DNA of 64,000 nt. Origin: Pseudideonella sakaiensis. Lineage in GTDB: Bacteria > Pseudomonadota > Gammaproteobacteria > Burkholderiales > Burkholderiaceae_C. Numbering within the stretch: the first letter of the stretch is position 1; each line of letters starts with the position of its first letter. Under the pieces are notes generated by a model, which saw only the letters and a program-made list of their open reading frames with translations, made no database searches and was not told the DNA's origin. Both the position numbers and the translations under genes were made by a program. The DNA is taken from contig NZ_BBYR01000014.1 in assembly GCF_001293525.1 (NCBI RefSeq), positions 41,968-105,967 on the forward strand, read 5' to 3'. Positions 25,680 to 40,104 of this stretch are shown here, one piece after another.

Positions 25680-27914
25680 TCAGACCGCCACCCAGCGCCG
25701 CAGCTCGCTGCGCAGCAGGCCCAGGCTGACGGGCTTGGTGAGGAAGCCCTGCATGCCGGCGGCTTCGCAGCGGGCGCGGTCCTGCGGGCTGGCGTGGGCG
25801 GTGAGGGCGACGATGGGGAAGCGGCGCAGCCGGCCTTCGCGCTGCAGCAGGCAGAGCTGGCGGGTGGCCTCCAGGCCGTCGACCTCGGGCATCTGCACGT
25901 CCATCAGCACCAGCTGCGGCGGGTGGGCGCGGCAGGCGGTCACCGCCTCGGCGCCGTTGCCGGCCAGCCGCGGCTGCAGGCCGAGCGAGGCGATCATCTC
26001 GGTGATGATGAGCTGGTTGACCGGGTTGTCCTCGGCGATCAGCACGTCCGCGAGCGCGCGGCCGGCGCCTGCGGGGGCGGTGGCGTCGCCGCCGGTGGGC
26101 GCCGCGTCCGGCCGGGCCGGCGGCGCCCCGGCCAGCAGCGCGTGCAGGCCGCGCGGCGTCAGCGGCATGAAGGCCAGCGCGATGTCCTGCGCGCGGGCCA
26201 TCGCCTCGATCGCCGGCTGGTTCCAGTCCGGGCGCACCAGCAGCACGATGCGGGTGTCGGGCAGCGCACCGCGCAGCGCCGCGAGCGTGGCCGCATCGTC
26301 CAGCACCGCCTCGGCGAGCACCACCAGCGCCGGCCCCGGCGCCGCGGTGGCGGCGCGCGCGAGCACGCCGGGCAGGCCCGGCAGCACCTCGTGCGTCCAG
26401 CCGTGCCGGGCGATGCGATCGCCGAGCCAGCGCGCCGGCGTGGCCAGGCCATAGGCCAGCCAGGCGTGGCCGGGCGGCGGGGCGGGGCAGGCGGCGACGG
26501 CTTCCGCGCCGGCCTCCTCGCAGCCCAGCGGCAGCTCGAGGCGGAAGCGCGCGCCGGCGCCGGGCGCGGTCTCCAGCGTCAGCGCGCCGCCCATGGACTC
26601 GGCCAGGCCGCGCGCGATCGACAGCCCGAGCCCGGTGCCGCCGTGGCGCCGCGCGAAGCTGTCGTCGCCCTGCACGAAGGGCTCGAAGACGCGCTCGGCC
26701 ATGGCCGCGTCCATGCCCGGGCCGGTGTCGCTGACCTCGATCCGCGCGCGGCAGCGGCCGGGCCCGTCGGGCCGGGTGTGCAGGGTCAGCGCCAGGTGGC
26801 CGCTCGGCGTGTACTTCGCGGCATTCGACAGCAGGTTGTCCACCACCTGGCGCAGCCGCTGCGCGTCGCCCACCACCTCGTCGGGCCCGCCGTGCACGTC
26901 GTACATCACGCCCAGCTGGCGGCGCCGCGCCTGCGGCATCACCTGGCGCACCGCGGCGGCCAGCAGCTCGGGCAGGTCGAAGCGCGCCGGGGCCGGCGGT
27001 GTCGCGCCGGCGGCCAGGCGCGAGAAGTCGAGCACGCCGTTCAGCATCTCGAGCAGGTTGCGGCCCGACTCCAGCGCCAGCGCCAGGTAGCGCTGCAGCT
27101 GCTCGCCGCGCGCCTCGCGCAGCGCCAGTTCGTTCAGCCCGAGCACGCCGTTCAGCGGCGTGCGGATCTCGTGGCTCATGTGCGCCAGGAAGCGCGACTT
27201 CACCTCGAGCGCCCGCTCCGCCTCGTGGCGCTGCGCGCGCGCCTCCTCCAGCGCCTCGGCCAGCCGCGCCGTGCGCTGGTCGACGCGGCGCTGCAGCTCG
27301 GCCTGGTGCTCGCGCAGCGCGGTGGTGGCCACGCGCTCGTCGTGCACGTCGCTCACCATGCCGATCACCCGCTCCGGCCGCCCGGTGGCGTCCGGCCAGA
27401 CGCGCGCCTGCAGCCGCGCCCAGCGGTAGCTGCCGTCGGCGCGCCGGCAGCGCAGGTCGACCTCGAAGGGGCCGATGCGCTGCACCGCGGCCGCGTAGTG
27501 CCGGTCGAAGGCGGGCCGGTCCTCGGGGTGGATCAGCGCATGCATGTCCTCGCGGCGAGCCTCGGGCGGCAGGCCGACCAGGCGCAGGAAGTTGTCCGAG
27601 TACCAGGTCTCGCCGGTGACGAGGTGGCGCTCCCAGTAGCCGCCGTCGCTGCCGAGCACCAGCCGCAGCGCGCGCGCCAGCTCCTCGGGGCCGGCGGCCG
27701 CGACGCGGGCGCTCAGCGGGTCGGCCGGCGTGTCCGCGGTGGGCGAGGGCGAGGGCGCCGCGGCGGCGCCGGACGGTTCCGCCCCGGACGGGCGGATCTC
27801 CGCGGGGAAGGACCCTGCAGCGGGCACTTCCGCCGCGGCGCCGGTGGCGGCGGCCACCGCCGGGCCCGGAGGCGCGGCGGGATGGGGGACGGGCTCGAAC
27901 GGTCGATCGGACAT
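25680..27914 (-). CDS. hybrid sensor histidine kinase (PAS-HisKA-HATPase-REC)
   Basis: A soluble hybrid kinase of about 744 residues. After a disordered Pro/Ala-rich N-terminus comes a PAS/PAC domain (LVLGSDGGYWERHLVTGETWYSDN to VIGMVSDVHDER), a coiled-coil, HisKA (FLAHMSHEIRTPLNGVLGL), HATPase (LRQVVDNLLSNAAKYT, EVSDTGPGM, HGGTGLGLSIARGLAESMGG), a degenerate receiver-like region and a C-terminal receiver (DVLIAEDNPVNQLIITEMI, acceptor Asp in LVLMDVQMPEVDG, ALTAHASPQD). ATG 27914 (MSDRPFEP) is taken; ATG 27956 lies within the palindrome discussed separately. It is divergent from uvrA. BarA/EvgS-like in layout, but without transmembrane segments. Confidence 0.9.
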   Translation of the reverse strand: MSDRPFEPVPHPAAPPGPAVAAATGAAAEVPAAGSFPAEIRPSGAEPSGAAAAPSPSPTADTPADPLSARVAAAGPEELARALRLVLGSDGGYWERHLVTGETWYSDNFLRLVGLPPEARREDMHALIHPEDRPAFDRHYAAAVQRIGPFEVDLRCRRADGSYRWARLQARVWPDATGRPERVIGMVSDVHDERVATTALREHQAELQRRVDQRTARLAEALEEARAQRHEAERALEVKSRFLAHMSHEIRTPLNGVLGLNELALREARGEQLQRYLALALESGRNLLEMLNGVLDFSRLAAGATPPAPARFDLPELLAAAVRQVMPQARRRQLGVMYDVHGGPDEVVGDAQRLRQVVDNLLSNAAKYTPSGHLALTLHTRPDGPGRCRARIEVSDTGPGMDAAMAERVFEPFVQGDDSFARRHGGTGLGLSIARGLAESMGGALTLETAPGAGARFRLELPLGCEEAGAEAVAACPAPPPGHAWLAYGLATPARWLGDRIARHGWTHEVLPGLPGVLARAATAAPGPALVVLAEAVLDDAATLAALRGALPDTRIVLLVRPDWNQPAIEAMARAQDIALAFMPLTPRGLHALLAGAPPARPDAAPTGGDATAPAGAGRALADVLIAEDNPVNQLIITEMIASLGLQPRLAGNGAEAVTACRAHPPQLVLMDVQMPEVDGLEATRQLCLLQREGRLRRFPIVALTAHASPQDRARCEAAGMQGFLTKPVSLGLLRSELRRWVAV

Positions 27915-27951
27915 CGGACGCGGGGGCTCCGGGCGGACGTTCGCGCAGATG

Positions 27952-27969
27952 TTCATCAAATTTGATGAA
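27952..27969. promoter_or_regulatory. 18-bp perfect palindrome in the divergent hybrid-kinase/uvrA control region
   Basis: TTCATCAAATTTGATGAA is a perfect 18-bp palindrome, strikingly A+T-rich in a surrounding of over 70 percent G+C. It lies 38 bases upstream of the hybrid kinase start and about 142 bases upstream of uvrA. It does not look like a LexA box (CTGT-N8-ACAG) or an FNR/Anr box in normal orientation. Best guess: an operator for a dimeric regulator controlling one or both genes. Confidence 0.6.
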
Positions 27970-28049
27970 AAAGGCTATCCCCAAACTGATGGAATCTGCG
28001 CCGGCTCCGGGGCATTCCCGCGGCGACCGGCGGGCCGGCCCCCGGTCCC

Positions 28050-28055
28050 TAGAAT
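28050..28055 (+). promoter_or_regulatory. possible -10 element for uvrA
   Basis: TAGAAT matches the sigma-70 -10 consensus in five of six positions and lies 55 bases upstream of the uvrA start. No recognisable -35 is seen at the proper distance, so this is weak. Confidence 0.3.
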
Positions 28056-28110
28056 CCTCAGCCCCCCGCCTCCGGCCCCGGTCCCCGGGCCGCTTCCCGC
28101 CCTCGTCTGC

Positions 28111-33897
<5,787 letters not shown>

Positions 33898-33903
33898 GCG
33901 GCG

Positions 33904-33925
33904 GGGCCGCGGCCGGCCGCGGCCC
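33904..33925. terminator. 22-bp G+C palindrome between convergent uvrA and vapC
   Basis: A perfect 22-bp palindrome made only of G and C lies 7 bases after the uvrA stop, in the 73-base gap between the convergent genes. It could act as a bidirectional terminator hairpin, but no T-tract follows on either strand. Confidence 0.35.
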
Positions 33926-33970
33926 GCGGCCCGGGCCGCGTCGCCCGGCCGGGGCGGCCGCGGGCGGTCG

Positions 33971-34405
33971 TCAGCCCACCGGGTCGCGCACGTCGAGGAA
34001 GCCGAACTTCCGGAAGTCCCGGTCGTGGGTGTAGAGCGTGGCGATGCCGTTCTGGCGCAGCACCGTCGCGAGGTGGGCGTCCGGCACCAGGTTGCCGCGC
34101 GTGCTGACCTCGCGCGTGACCTCGGCGTAGGCGGCCCAGAAGCCGTCCAGCTCGCCGATCACGCGGCAGTGCGGCAGCGCGGTGAGCGCCTCCACGTTGC
34201 GCATCGCGTCGGCATGCGACAGCGGCCGCGCGAACAGGCTCGGGTGGGTGGCCATCCGCAGGTAGCTCATCACGGTCAGCCACGCGAGGCAGAACACCTG
34301 CCCGCTGCCAGCGCAGGCCGCGAGGAACCCGGCCGCCCGGGCGTGCTGCGGGCTGCCTTCGTCCGACGCGTACAGGAGCAGGTTGACGTCGATGCCGAAG
34401 CTCAC
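33971..34405 (-). CDS. vapC: PIN-domain toxin, VapC family
   Basis: A 144-residue PIN ribonuclease. Acidic active-site residues are at the expected places: Asp in FGIDVNLLLYASDE near residue 5, Glu in the ELDGFWAAYAEVT region, Asp in VPDAHLATVL and THDRDF near the C-terminus. The start is GTG 34405, overlapping the antitoxin stop by four bases (GTGA), so translation is coupled. VapC toxins cut tRNA or rRNA; the exact target is unknown. This group (long first helix with SYLRMATHP) resembles the TA_fuse-type PIN toxins common in proteobacteria. Confidence 0.9.
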   Translation of the reverse strand: MSFGIDVNLLLYASDEGSPQHARAAGFLAACAGSGQVFCLAWLTVMSYLRMATHPSLFARPLSHADAMRNVEALTALPHCRVIGELDGFWAAYAEVTREVSTRGNLVPDAHLATVLRQNGIATLYTHDRDFRKFGFLDVRDPVG

Positions 34406-34641
34406 GGCGCGGCGCCGTCGAGGGCGTCCTGCACGGCGTGCTTGTCGGCCAGGTCGACCCGGGCCTGCATCGGCCGGCTCGTCCAGCGGAACGGGGCCGA
34501 CGCCGCCACGGGCCGGGCCTGCGCCGCCAGGGACTGGGCCAGCAGGTCGGACACCAGCCGCCCCAGCGACTTGCCTTCGCGGGCCTGCAGCTGCTTCAGG
34601 TCGCGCAGGATCGGGTCGTCGATGTCGAGGGTGGTGCGCAT
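34402..34641 (-). CDS. vapB: antitoxin, VapB-like ribbon-helix-helix protein
   Basis: A 79-residue antitoxin encoded just upstream of the PIN toxin. It begins MRTTLDIDDPILRDLKQLQA, the beta-strand plus helix of a ribbon-helix-helix DNA-binding fold, followed by EGKSLGRLVSDLLAQSL; the C-terminus (FRWTSRPMQARVDLADK) is the part expected to wrap the toxin. Start ATG 34641 is supported by the promoter whose predicted start of transcription falls two or three bases before it; the longer in-frame start at 34668 would lie within that promoter. Confidence 0.88.
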   Translation of the reverse strand: MRTTLDIDDPILRDLKQLQAREGKSLGRLVSDLLAQSLAAQARPVAASAPFRWTSRPMQARVDLADKHAVQDALDGAAP

Positions 34642-34649
34642 GATGCGTG

Positions 34650-34678
34650 ATGCTAGGTTCGGTGTCATCTCGCGTCAA
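34650..34678 (-). promoter_or_regulatory. promoter of vapBC
   Basis: On the minus strand TTGACG (34678-34673), a 17-base spacer and TAGCAT (34655-34650). Five of six and four of six consensus matches with ideal spacing. The transcript would begin almost at the antitoxin ATG, so the mRNA is nearly leaderless. Confidence 0.6.
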
Positions 34679-34806
34679 CTCCGGTGTGGGGGGAGGGTTG
34701 GATGCTCCCACGGACGCCCGGCTCCCGCATTCCGACGATGGCCCCCTGGCGGGGGACCCGGCAAGATGCACCAGCGGCGTGCATGCCGCGGCCCCAGGAT
34801 GCGCCC

Positions 34807-37158
34807 ATGACCCTGATCCGAACCCCGCGCCTCGTCGCCACGCTGGCGAGCCTCGCCGCGCTGGGCCTGGCCGGCTGCGGCGGTGGCGACGGCGAGGGCC
34901 CGCCGGCCGAGCCGCCCGTCGTCGTGCAGCCGCCGCCCCCGGCCCCACCGCCACCGCCGGCCGCCAACCGGGCGCCGACGGCGCTGGCCACCGCGGCAGG
35001 CGAGGCCCGCGTCGGCCGCCGGCTGGCGCTCGACGGCCGCGCCAGCAGCGATCCCGACGGTGATGCGCTGAGCCACCGCTGGACGCTGCTGTCCGCGCCG
35101 GCCGGCAGCCGTGCGCCGCTGGATGCGGCCGACAGCGCCCTGGCCAGCCTGGTGCCCGACGTGGCGGGCGCCTACGAGTTCCAGCTCGCCGTCGGCGACG
35201 GCCGCGCCGGCGAGGGCCGCACGACGCTGCGCCTGCAGGCCGCCGCGCCCGACTTCGTCGTGCGCACCGACGCGCCCGAGCCGCTGGCCGGCGATGCCAC
35301 GCTCTCGCTGAACGGCCCGGTCGAGGGCCGGGTGCAGTGGTTCCTGCGGCGCAACGGCGAGCGCGAGTGGCTCGGTACCGGCGCCGCCGACGGCGCGGCC
35401 ACGCTGCGCTGGAACGCCGCCCGGGTGGCGCGCACGGTGTTCGGCCCCGACGTCGAGGCCCGCATCGAGCTGCCCGGCGGCCGCCTGCTGCCCGTTTCGC
35501 GCCGCATCGACCTCGCGGAGCCGCCCTCCGGCGCGATCCGCCTGGCGGCCACGCTCTCCCGCGCCGACGACGCGGTCGTCGTCGACCTCGTGGCCTCGTC
35601 CAGCGCGGTCGAGGTGGTCGCGCGGCTCGACGGCGCCGAGCTGGCGCGCCTCGCCCGGCCGAACCACTGCGCCGGCGTGCCCTGCGCGGCCTTCGACACC
35701 TGGCGCTTCAGCGTGCCGGACGCGCGCATCGGCGCCGCCGGTGCCGTGCTGCGCCTCGCGCTGCGCGATGCGGTGGACCGCGAGGCGACGCTCGACGTCC
35801 AGCTCCCCGCCGTCCGCCCGCCGCGGCTGGTGATCGGCAGCCCGGTCGACGGCCAGTTCGTGTTCGGCAGCCTGCCGGTGCGCGGCCAGGCGGTCGCCGC
35901 CGACGGCACGCCGGTGCGGCTGCGCTGGTTCATCGACGACGAGCCGGTGGCCGGCCCCGCCGCCCCGAGCGGCCTGGCCGCCGAGCCGCTGGGCACCCTC
36001 GCGCTGGACGGCGTCACCGCCGGCCGGCACCGCGTCACGGTCGAGGCGGAGGATGCCGCCGGCGCACTGAGCCGCGTCGACCTGACGCTCTTCGTCGCCG
36101 CCAGCGCGGCCGAGGCCGTGCCGCCCAGCCTCGTGCTGCCGGCCGGCGTCGGGCTGGCGGGCTGGCGCGGCGGCCGCGTGCTGCTGCTCGACCGCGCGGC
36201 CGGCGCCCGCCTGCAGAACCTCGACGGCAGCGGCGCCGTCACGCTCGCCGGCACGCCCGGCCTGCTGGCCACGGATCCCGCGTGGGCGGGCGGCGCGCTG
36301 GTCGGCGACGGGCTGCTGGCCGGCGCCTCGCTGCCGGACTGCCCGGTCGCCAGCTGCCTCTACCAGTGGGGGCCCGACGGCCGCGCGACCAACCTGAGCC
36401 TGCGCGACACCACCACGCCGCGGCCGCCCTGGGCCGCCGCCGGCCTCGGCGGCCTGGCCGCCGTCGGCGACCGCTTCGCCGTGACCCTCCAACCCTACGA
36501 CGGCGGCCTGGTGCTGGTCGACACCGCGACGGGCCGGCTGCGCTTCATCGAGCGGCCCGCCGTGCCCGAGGCCAACGTGCTCACCCGCGTCGCGCTGCGC
36601 GTGGCCGACGGCGTGCCCGAGCTGCTGTTCTCGCTCGCCCCGAGCCTGACCCGCGAGCCCACGCTGTTCCGCTGGCGCGCCGACAGCGGCACCGCCAGCG
36701 TCTTCTCGCCCGGCTGGCAGCCGGTCACCGACGGCCGGCGCCTGGCCTGGACCCGCGCCCCGCTGGCGATCGCCTCCTGGAACCCCGGCACCCTGGTGAC
36801 CGCGCCCGCCGACGGCAGCCAGCCCGCCGTCGAGTACCCGCTGCACGAGATTGGCAACTACGTGCTCGCCGACGGCGTGCTCGCCTGGCAGGCGCTGGGC
36901 AGGGAGCGCTCGCTCCCCGGCCCGGTGCAGGTTTCCGTGGCCCACGGCGACACCCCGCAGGCGATCGACGGCAGCATCCTGCTCCACGTCGCCGGCGGGT
37001 GGGTCTACCTCACCACCGGCCGCGCCGCCATCGAAGCCTACGACCCCGCGACCCGCACGCTGCGCATCGTCGCGCGCGAGCGGCCGGACCAGTGGCTGGT
37101 GGATGGGGGGGTGGTGCTGCTGCGGTATGGGCGGGCGGTGCTGCGGGTGGCGGACTGA
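34807..37158 (+). CDS. large PKD-like-domain lipoprotein
   Basis: A 783-residue predicted surface or periplasmic lipoprotein. Signal peptide MTLIRTPRLVATLASLAALG ends in lipobox LAGC, followed by a Pro-rich spacer (residues about 30-55). Next is a PKD/Ig-like domain (LDGRASSDPDGDALSHRWTL, PDVAGAYEFQLAVGDG) and three further beta-sandwich-like modules, one of them like the C-terminal Ig repeat of penicillin-binding protein 1C (VIGSPVDGQFVFGS, VRLRWFIDDE). The C-terminal half has repeated WD/beta-propeller-like units (GWRGGRVLLLDRA, LFRWRADSGTASVF, AYDPATRTLRIVARE). Function is not recognised. ATG 34807 is preferred over an upstream in-frame ATG at 34684. Divergent from vapBC and upstream of the polysaccharide locus. 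Confidence 0.8.
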   Translation: MTLIRTPRLVATLASLAALGLAGCGGGDGEGPPAEPPVVVQPPPPAPPPPPAANRAPTALATAAGEARVGRRLALDGRASSDPDGDALSHRWTLLSAPAGSRAPLDAADSALASLVPDVAGAYEFQLAVGDGRAGEGRTTLRLQAAAPDFVVRTDAPEPLAGDATLSLNGPVEGRVQWFLRRNGEREWLGTGAADGAATLRWNAARVARTVFGPDVEARIELPGGRLLPVSRRIDLAEPPSGAIRLAATLSRADDAVVVDLVASSSAVEVVARLDGAELARLARPNHCAGVPCAAFDTWRFSVPDARIGAAGAVLRLALRDAVDREATLDVQLPAVRPPRLVIGSPVDGQFVFGSLPVRGQAVAADGTPVRLRWFIDDEPVAGPAAPSGLAAEPLGTLALDGVTAGRHRVTVEAEDAAGALSRVDLTLFVAASAAEAVPPSLVLPAGVGLAGWRGGRVLLLDRAAGARLQNLDGSGAVTLAGTPGLLATDPAWAGGALVGDGLLAGASLPDCPVASCLYQWGPDGRATNLSLRDTTTPRPPWAAAGLGGLAAVGDRFAVTLQPYDGGLVLVDTATGRLRFIERPAVPEANVLTRVALRVADGVPELLFSLAPSLTREPTLFRWRADSGTASVFSPGWQPVTDGRRLAWTRAPLAIASWNPGTLVTAPADGSQPAVEYPLHEIGNYVLADGVLAWQALGRERSLPGPVQVSVAHGDTPQAIDGSILLHVAGGWVYLTTGRAAIEAYDPATRTLRIVARERPDQWLVDGGVVLLRYGRAVLRVAD

Positions 37159-37323
37159 AAGCCCCCGGCCCCGCGGGCCGGGAGCGGTGCTGCACTGCGA
37201 CATGGTCGAGAATCCGGCCATGCGCCGACAGCCCACCCCCCACCGCCGCCGCGCCCCCCGGGCTGTACCGGGCGCGGCCTGCCCGATCACCGCGCCGCCG
37301 CCGCGCCCGCCGGGGCACCGGGC

Positions 37324-38910
37324 GTGACGCCGCGGCGCCCGTCACCGGCGGCGGCGGCCGAGGCGGCCCGCGTCTGCCTCTGCGTGCTGATGAATCACCC
37401 CTTCCCGTCGGTGATTCCCATCCTGCGCAAGCTCTACGCCGGCCGCTTCACGTCGGTGCTCTTCCTGGTGCCGTTCTACCGCTGCGACGAGCCGGACGTG
37501 CTGACGGTCTACCGCGGCTCCTACACCCACGCCGCCTACCTGACCGACGTGCGCGAGCGCCTGGCGGCGGTCGACTGCGACCACTACCTCGTCGTCCACG
37601 ACGACGTGCTGCTGAACCCGGCGCTGTCGGAAGCGACGTTCCGGCAGACCTTCCCGCTCGGCGAGCGCGAGGGCTACATCTCGCACCTGTTCCCGGTCGG
37701 CGGCACCGTCGGAGACTGGACCTGGCTGTTCGGCTTCGCGCCCAAGGCCCTGCACCCGAAGTCGCACCTGTTCGGCAGCGGCATCGAGGGCGCTACGCTG
37801 CGCCAGTACCTGCCCGGCCATGCGCAGATCGCCGCGAAGTTCGCGGCCCACGGCATCCTGCCGCAGCGCCATGCCCGGCTGCGCTCGGACCGCATGCCCG
37901 ACGTCGAGCGCCATCCCTCGCGCACGCTGCTGCACGGCTACGCCGCCACGCTGGACCCGTCCGACGCGCGCCAGGCCGAGGTCGAGCGCCACTGCCTGGA
38001 CGCCGCCCGCGCGCTGGTCGAGGCGATGCGTCACGCCGAGCCCGCGGCGCCGGCCGGGGCCGCCACCCCGCCCGCGTCCGGCGAGGGCGCCGAAGGCGCT
38101 GGGCCGGCCGACGCGGCCGAGCCGGTCACCGAGGTCGAGCTGCCGATGCCGGTCGTCGGCAGCGGCTACTACGCCGACCTCTACGTGCTTCCCAAGGCCT
38201 GCTTCGACGACTTCGTGCACTTCATCGGCGTGGCCTCGGCCGCCAATTTCTTCGTCGAGCTGATGGTGCCCACGCTGCTGGTCACCTGCTGCGACAAGGT
38301 CTGGACGGCGGAGACCCTGGGGCTCGACGCCTCCGGCTTCGCGCAGCCCGCCACGCTGGAGGCCTTCCGCGACCCGCGTTTCCTCGCGATTCACCCCTTC
38401 AAGCTGTCGCAGCTGTCCTCGCCGGTGCGCCTGCGCCAGTTCGAGGCCCGGGTGCACGCGGTGCTGCGCGGCGAAGACTACCCCGGCGACCTGGCGCTGC
38501 CCGGCCTGCACGTGCCCGGCCTGGGCTGCGCGCAGCAGTACCTGACGACGGGCTGGCACGGCGAGGAATCCTGGGGCCGCTGGTCGGCCGAGCCGCGGGC
38601 CGAGGTCCGCTTCCTGCTGGAGGAGGACGACATCGCGTCGCTCGAACTGCTGCTGATGGCCCCGGTCCACGCCCGCCTGCCCGTCGTCCAGGCCCAGCTC
38701 GTCGTCAACGGCGAGACCTGCCAGGCCCTGTCCTTCGATGTCGCGCACGTCGAGCGCCGCGTCGTCATTCCGCGCGCGCTGCTGCGCACCGGCGGCAACA
38801 CCGTCGACGTCGTGGTCGAGCGCACCGTGCGCCCCTGCGACCTCGACCCGGCCTCGCCCGACGCGCGCGAGCTCGGCCTGGCGCTGCGCGAGATCCAGTT
38901 CCACACATGA
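37324..38910 (+). CDS. hypothetical protein of the polysaccharide locus, translationally coupled to a STELLO-type glycosyltransferase
   Basis: About 528 residues from GTG 37324 (ATG 37390 is an alternative that would remove a low-complexity leader). The N-terminal half opens with VCLCVLMNHPFPSVIPILRKLY and contains YLVVHDDVLLNP, an aspartate pair in the style of GT-A glycosyltransferase metal sites; the second half has the GSGYYADLYVLPKACFDDF and AANFFVELMVPTLLV blocks, then a beta-rich tail (EVRFLLEEDDIASLELLL). An Ala/Pro linker separates the halves. I do not recognise the family. Its stop overlaps the start of the STELLO-family gene by four bases, so the two products are made together and probably act in the same glycan step. 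Confidence 0.82.
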   Translation: MTPRRPSPAAAAEAARVCLCVLMNHPFPSVIPILRKLYAGRFTSVLFLVPFYRCDEPDVLTVYRGSYTHAAYLTDVRERLAAVDCDHYLVVHDDVLLNPALSEATFRQTFPLGEREGYISHLFPVGGTVGDWTWLFGFAPKALHPKSHLFGSGIEGATLRQYLPGHAQIAAKFAAHGILPQRHARLRSDRMPDVERHPSRTLLHGYAATLDPSDARQAEVERHCLDAARALVEAMRHAEPAAPAGAATPPASGEGAEGAGPADAAEPVTEVELPMPVVGSGYYADLYVLPKACFDDFVHFIGVASAANFFVELMVPTLLVTCCDKVWTAETLGLDASGFAQPATLEAFRDPRFLAIHPFKLSQLSSPVRLRQFEARVHAVLRGEDYPGDLALPGLHVPGLGCAQQYLTTGWHGEESWGRWSAEPRAEVRFLLEEDDIASLELLLMAPVHARLPVVQAQLVVNGETCQALSFDVAHVERRVVIPRALLRTGGNTVDVVVERTVRPCDLDPASPDARELGLALREIQFHT

Positions 38911-39938
38911 AGACCACGATCGTCGTCACCAGCATCAACCCGCCCACCCCCGCCGTCGTCGCGCTGGCCGAAGGCGCCGCCGCGCGCGGCCAGGATTTCT
39001 GGGTCATCGGCGACCAGAAGGGGCCGGCCCGCTTCGAGCTGCCCGGCGCCCGCTTCGTGCCGCTGGCCGAGCAGCAGGCGCTGGACTTCGCCTACTGCCG
39101 CATCGCCCCGGCGCGCCACTACGCCCGCAAGAACGTGGGCTACCTGCTGGCGATCCAGGCCGGCGCCGACGCGCTGGTGGAGACCGACGACGACAACCTC
39201 CCGCGCGAGGGCTTCTGGGCCCCGCGGACGGAGCAGGTGCAGGCGGCCCGCTGCGAGCGCCCGGGCTGGCTGAACGTCTACCGCTACTTCAGCGCCAGCG
39301 GCGTCTGGCCGCGCGGTTTGCCGCTGACCGAGGTGCAGGCGCTGCCGCCCGCGCTCGGCCCGGAGGAGCCCGGCCTGCTGTGCCCCATCCAGCAGGGCCT
39401 GGCCGACGAGAACCCGGACGTCGACGCGATCTACCGGCTGACCGCACCGCTGCCGCTGCGCTTCGAGCCGCGCGGCCCGGTGGCGCTGCGCGGCGCCTGG
39501 AGCCCCTTCAACAGCCAGAACACCACCTGGTTCCCGCGCAGCTGGCCGCTGCTCTACCTGCCCTACCACTGCTCCTTCCGGATGACGGACATCTGGCGCA
39601 GCTTCGTCGCCCAGCGCCTCGCCTACCTGAACGGCTGGCACGTGCTCTACCACGGCGCCACCGTCTGGCAGGACCGCAACGCGCACGACCTGATGCGCGA
39701 CTTCGAGGAAGAGATCCCCGGCTACCTGCACAACGAGCGCATCCGCGCCGCGCTCGAGGCGCTGGCGCTGCCCGCCGGCGAGCCCGCGCTGCCGCAGGCG
39801 CTGCGGCAGTGCTACCGCTGCCTGGTCGACCTGGGCGTGGTGGGCGCGGCGGAGCTGCCGCTGCTCGAGGCCTGGTTGCAGGATCTCGCGGATCTGCAGG
39901 CTCGCGCGGGTGGCGCGGCCCCGCGGAGCCCCCTGTGA
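38907..39938 (+). CDS. STELLO-family (DUF288) glycosyltransferase-like protein
   Basis: A 343-residue protein of the family that includes the plant STELLO proteins. Seen: TTIVVTSINPPTPAVVALAE at the N-terminus, FWVIGDQKGP, the RKNVGYLLAIQAGADALVET segment leading into TDDDNLPR, and further on WSPFNSQNTTWFPRSWPLLYLP and SFRMTDIWRSFVAQRLAY. The aspartate cluster in a nucleotide-sugar-binding position suggests a GT-A-like enzyme. Biochemical activity is not established for bacterial members. Coupled by a 4-base overlap to the preceding gene; a 166-base gap follows before the exporter genes. Confidence 0.88.
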   Translation: MKTTIVVTSINPPTPAVVALAEGAAARGQDFWVIGDQKGPARFELPGARFVPLAEQQALDFAYCRIAPARHYARKNVGYLLAIQAGADALVETDDDNLPREGFWAPRTEQVQAARCERPGWLNVYRYFSASGVWPRGLPLTEVQALPPALGPEEPGLLCPIQQGLADENPDVDAIYRLTAPLPLRFEPRGPVALRGAWSPFNSQNTTWFPRSWPLLYLPYHCSFRMTDIWRSFVAQRLAYLNGWHVLYHGATVWQDRNAHDLMRDFEEEIPGYLHNERIRAALEALALPAGEPALPQALRQCYRCLVDLGVVGAAELPLLEAWLQDLADLQARAGGAAPRSPL

Positions 39939-40104
39939 ACATGTGCAAAAGTGGTGCAGCACCCGCCCAGCGGCGGGGCGCAGGCCCGATTCCTGCTGGA
40001 GGGGGCGGCTACACTCCCGTCCTTCCCGCCGCGGCTGCAGGGCCTCGCCTCCCGGGCGTGCACGCAGTTTCCTGCCCCGCCCGGGGTGATGTCTCCCAGG
40101 TTCA

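Noticed and set aside
27952..27969. FNR/Anr or LexA box reading of the palindrome
   Set aside because: The half-sites are in the reverse order for FNR (ATCAA...TTGAT rather than TTGAT...ATCAA), and CTGT...ACAG is absent.
40010..40015. TACACT as promoter -10 for the exporter operon
   Set aside because: No acceptable -35 at 16-18 bases; the surrounding sequence is too GC-rich to judge.
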